DNA of 64,000 nucleotides from an uncultured Alphaproteobacteria bacterium (GTDB lineage: Bacteria > Pseudomonadota > Alphaproteobacteria > HIMB59 > GCA-002718135): positions 1 through 64,000 of the forward strand of contig CABXWB010000001.1 in the NCBI GenBank assembly GCA_902515745.1, written 5' to 3'. The notes below the pieces were generated by a model. The model searched no databases. It was not told where the DNA came from and was given only the letters and a program-made list of their open reading frames with translations. Positions within the stretch are counted from its first letter, which is position 1. Every line of letters starts with the position of its first letter. Positions 61,932 to 64,000 of the stretch are shown here, one piece after another. The position numbers and the translations under genes are program-made.

Positions 61932-62962
61932 CTAATTGTGCACCTTGATGATTTGTTAACTTCTATTTTCCCAATTTCAAAAATATCTAAATTTTCATCT
62001 TTAATTAATTGCTCAAATTCTTTGTAATTATTTTTTGAAATAGTCATTATCAAACCTAATCCACAATTAAAGGTCTTCAACATTTCTTTATCTGAAATGT
62101 TAGCTAAACTTTGAAACCATTGGAAAATTTCTTCATCACAAATAAATTTTTTATCAATCCTTACTGATAAATGTTCAGATAGCATTCTTGGTGCATTACC
62201 AATAATACCTCCTCCTGTTATATGCGAAATACCATTGATAAAATTTGATGTTAAAATTTTTTTTAAAAAAGGAAAATATAGTTTTGTTGGAGCCATTAAG
62301 GCTGCTGCATTTGTTTCGTAAGATGATTTAAATTCTGTTTTTTTATATAGATCTATATTTTTATCTCTTAAAACTTTTCGAATGAGAGAATATCCATTTG
62401 AATGAAAGCCCGAAGATCTAATCCCATATATAAGATCATCTTCTTTCATGACATCTCTTTTAGGTAGAATTTTTTTTCTCTCTACTGCACCAACACAAAA
62501 TCCAGCAAAATCAAAATCATCTTTTTTATAGAGCCCAGGCATCTCTGCTGTTTCACCACCAATAAGAGAGCAATTGTTTATCTTGCAAGCTTCAGTGATG
62601 CTTTTCATAATTTTTAAAAAAGAATTTTTATCAATTTTGGAAGAAGCATAGTAATCTAAAAAAAATAATGGCTCTGCACCGTGGCAAAGAATGTCATTAA
62701 GGCACATACCAACGAGATCATGACCCAAACCATCTAAAATGTCAGTTTCAATCCCTAGTAATATTTTTGTACCTATGCCATCTGTTCCAGACACCAATAA
62801 AGGGTCTTCATATCCACAATTTTTAAGATCAAAAATCCCACCAAATCCGCCAATTTTATCAAAATTTCCGTTTCTGTTTGTTGATTTACTTAGATCAGAA
62901 ATATCTTCAACAAGGGCATCTGTATTTTCTATATCAACACCTGCTTCTTTATATGTTGTCAT
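61928..62962 (-). CDS. purM: Phosphoribosylformylglycinamidine cyclo-ligase
   Basis: A 344-residue AIR synthetase: AGVDIENTDALV, GTDGIGTK, CLNDILCHGAEPLFFLDYYA, GGETAEMPGLY and SHITGGGIIGNAPRML. It is the first gene of the minus-strand purine operon. It is divergent from purSL over a 73-bp spacer. Confidence 0.96.
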   Translation of the reverse strand: MTTYKEAGVDIENTDALVEDISDLSKSTNRNGNFDKIGGFGGIFDLKNCGYEDPLLVSGTDGIGTKILLGIETDILDGLGHDLVGMCLNDILCHGAEPLFFLDYYASSKIDKNSFLKIMKSITEACKINNCSLIGGETAEMPGLYKKDDFDFAGFCVGAVERKKILPKRDVMKEDDLIYGIRSSGFHSNGYSLIRKVLRDKNIDLYKKTEFKSSYETNAAALMAPTKLYFPFLKKILTSNFINGISHITGGGIIGNAPRMLSEHLSVRIDKKFICDEEIFQWFQSLANISDKEMLKTFNCGLGLIMTISKNNYKEFEQLIKDENLDIFEIGKIEVNKSSRCTIS

Positions 62963-62980
62963 ATTTAATTAGTTTTAAAC

Positions 62981-63026
62981 GAATCGTTAACGAGTAAACT
63001 ATTAATATAGTAAATTAAGTTGATTC
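62981..63026. promoter_or_regulatory. purM/purSL divergent spacer: palindrome and two GANTC sites
   Basis: The spacer holds the perfect 10-bp palindrome TCGTTAACGA at 62984-62993 and two CcrM targets, GAATC at 62981-62985 and GATTC at 63022-63026. The latter also form an inverted CGAATC/GATTCG pair. The palindrome may be an operator for both purine units. No riboswitch-like fold is seen. Confidence 0.35.
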
Positions 63027-63035
63027 GTACTCATA

Positions 63036-64000
63036 ATGACAAATACAATTCAAATTCTCTCGATTGTGAAGACAGGGAAAGAAAGTTCACTACAAAAAGA
63101 ACATAATAATAAATCCATCAAAATTATAGATGGATATTTCTTTTCGACAAATCTTGATGATCAAAAGTTTACTAAAATAAGTAAACTTATTTCTAATGAC
63201 GTTTCTCAAACAATATTAACAAAAAAAAATGTAAATAAGGTTTTATCTAGTTATAGTAATTTTAACTGGGTTGTAGAAATAAAATTTTTACCAGGTGTAA
63301 CTGATAATATTGCTACAACTGTAAAAGAAATAATCAAAGATAATCTTAAAAGTAGTTTTAAAAGCTTTGAACTTGGTTCAACAAAAATTATTTTAATAAA
63401 AGGAAGAAAAGAAGATATTACCAAAATATCTAAAAATGAAGCAAATCCCTTAATTCAAACAATTAAGATTTATTCATTTAAAAAATATTTAAATAATTTT
63501 AAAAAAAATCAATTTAAAATAGAAAAGGTAAAATTACCGAAAAAAAAATATAGTAAAAAAGAAATTAATTTAGATATTTCTGATCATCAACTCAGTCTTA
63601 TTGGTAAACTAGGTATTGAAGAAAATGATAAATCTAGAAGGGGAACACTTGGCTTAGATCTAGAATCTTTAAAAGCCATAAGAAATTATTTTTCTACTAT
63701 AAAACGTAAACCAACAGATGTAGAAATTGAAACATTAGCACAGACGTGGTCCGAGCACTGTAAGCACAAAATATTTTCAGCTAAAATTGATGATATTCAA
63801 GAAGGTATATTTAAAAAATACATTAAAGGTGCAACTGAAAAAATTATTCAATTAAGAAAAGATAATTTTTGTGTTTCTCTTTTTACGGATAATGCCGGCG
63901 GAATAGAATTTAATAAAGATTGGATTATTTGTCATAAAGTTGAAACACATAATACGCCTTCAGCCTTAGATCCATTTGGCGGTGCAATCACAGGAATTGT
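63036..64000 (+). CDS. purL: Phosphoribosylformylglycinamidine synthase, fused PurSL type (5' part)
   Basis: The frame is open from the ATG at 63036 to the window edge: 321 codons with no stop. The first 165 residues look like two PurS-like units: one with DGYFFSTNLDD, then FNWVVEIKFLPGVTDNIATTV ending NPLIQTIKI. The PurL part follows with TDVEIETLAQTWSEHCKHK and HKVETHNTPSALDPFGGA. This is the long PurSL layout, in which PurS is built into PurL. The glutaminase PurQ is expected elsewhere. It is divergent from purM. Confidence 0.88.
   Translation, partial: MTNTIQILSIVKTGKESSLQKEHNNKSIKIIDGYFFSTNLDDQKFTKISKLISNDVSQTILTKKNVNKVLSSYSNFNWVVEIKFLPGVTDNIATTVKEIIKDNLKSSFKSFELGSTKIILIKGRKEDITKISKNEANPLIQTIKIYSFKKYLNNFKKNQFKIEKVKLPKKKYSKKEINLDISDHQLSLIGKLGIEENDKSRRGTLGLDLESLKAIRNYFSTIKRKPTDVEIETLAQTWSEHCKHKIFSAKIDDIQEGIFKKYIKGATEKIIQLRKDNFCVSLFTDNAGGIEFNKDWIICHKVETHNTPSALDPFGGAITGI

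Noticed and set aside
62963-63035. Purine riboswitch upstream of pur genes
   Set aside because: The spacer is only 73 bp and shows no three-way-junction-like pairing.

Overview
The window is AT-rich (roughly 30% GC by eye), gene-dense DNA with very short intergenic gaps, many 1-20 bp gene overlaps and few extended Shine-Dalgarno sites. A CcrM-type GANTC methyltransferase, the LigB/Lhr/PdeM/exonuclease DNA-repair set and the style of the housekeeping genes point to a streamlined, probably marine, alphaproteobacterium. AEGEAN-169/HIMB59-like or another SAR11-adjacent lineage is my inference, not something shown here.

Layout. 1-6.2 kb: the end of a WbqC-family gene, an SH3-domain secreted protein, a two-gene insert (SDR plus ABM-domain protein) lying between a degraded tRNA-Gln 3' fragment and an intact tRNA-Gln, then a Cys-rich secreted protein, an FG-GAP/ASPIC-UnbV protein and small membrane or TPR proteins. 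6.2-11.8 kb: a ligase-associated DNA damage module (PdeM, Lhr-like helicase, beta-CASP exonuclease, ATP-dependent ligase). 11.9-12.9 kb: a sterol desaturase-family enzyme. 12.9-43.2 kb: a 30 kb catabolic island with a Dpp/Opp-type ABC importer, nanA-nanE-nanK, a class III aminotransferase, an M81 peptidase, a second DHDPS-family aldolase, a class IV aminotransferase, three PhyH dioxygenases, two PanB-like paralogues without the usual metal ligands, two cytoplasmic sialidase-fold proteins around an MFS transporter, two small paralogous unknowns, nagA, four-gene-family sugar oxidoreductases (SDR, Gfo/Idh/MocA), RidA, a D-serine-dehydratase-like PLP enzyme, an HpcH aldolase and an RraA-like protein. 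43.2-51.6 kb: core genes (ispE, TPR protein, family-4-like UDG, lytic transglycosylase, moaB, rnhB, a candidate sRNA, ccrM, MATE exporter). 51.7-54.9 kb: a GNAT-like protein, a secreted protein, a stand-alone inverse-autotransporter barrel and a secreted HExxH metalloprotease. 55-64 kb: purine biosynthesis (CBS-less guaB, purE, purK; purM-purN-purF-purD-purC on the minus strand; a divergent fused purSL running off the right edge).

How it fits together. The island reads as uptake and breakdown of sialic acid or related amino sugars: importer, then lyase (NanA), ManNAc kinase (NanK), epimerase (NanE) and GlcNAc-6-P deacetylase (NagA). The surrounding oxidoreductases, dioxygenases and aldolases suggest additional, less usual amino-sugar or polyol-acid substrates. 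No transcription factor is encoded in the island, but two copies of an 11-bp palindrome sit in front of two of its transcription units.

Most striking observation: the solute-binding protein of the importer (13015-14622) is circularly permuted. The family's C-terminal half comes directly after the signal peptide and the family's N-terminal half follows, in one intact reading frame. Other notable signals are the tRNA-Gln att-like duplication, a candidate sRNA with an anti-Shine-Dalgarno loop, three GANTC sites in 54 bp in front of ccrM, a uracil-DNA glycosylase with no cysteines, and the altered active sites of the PanB-like pair.
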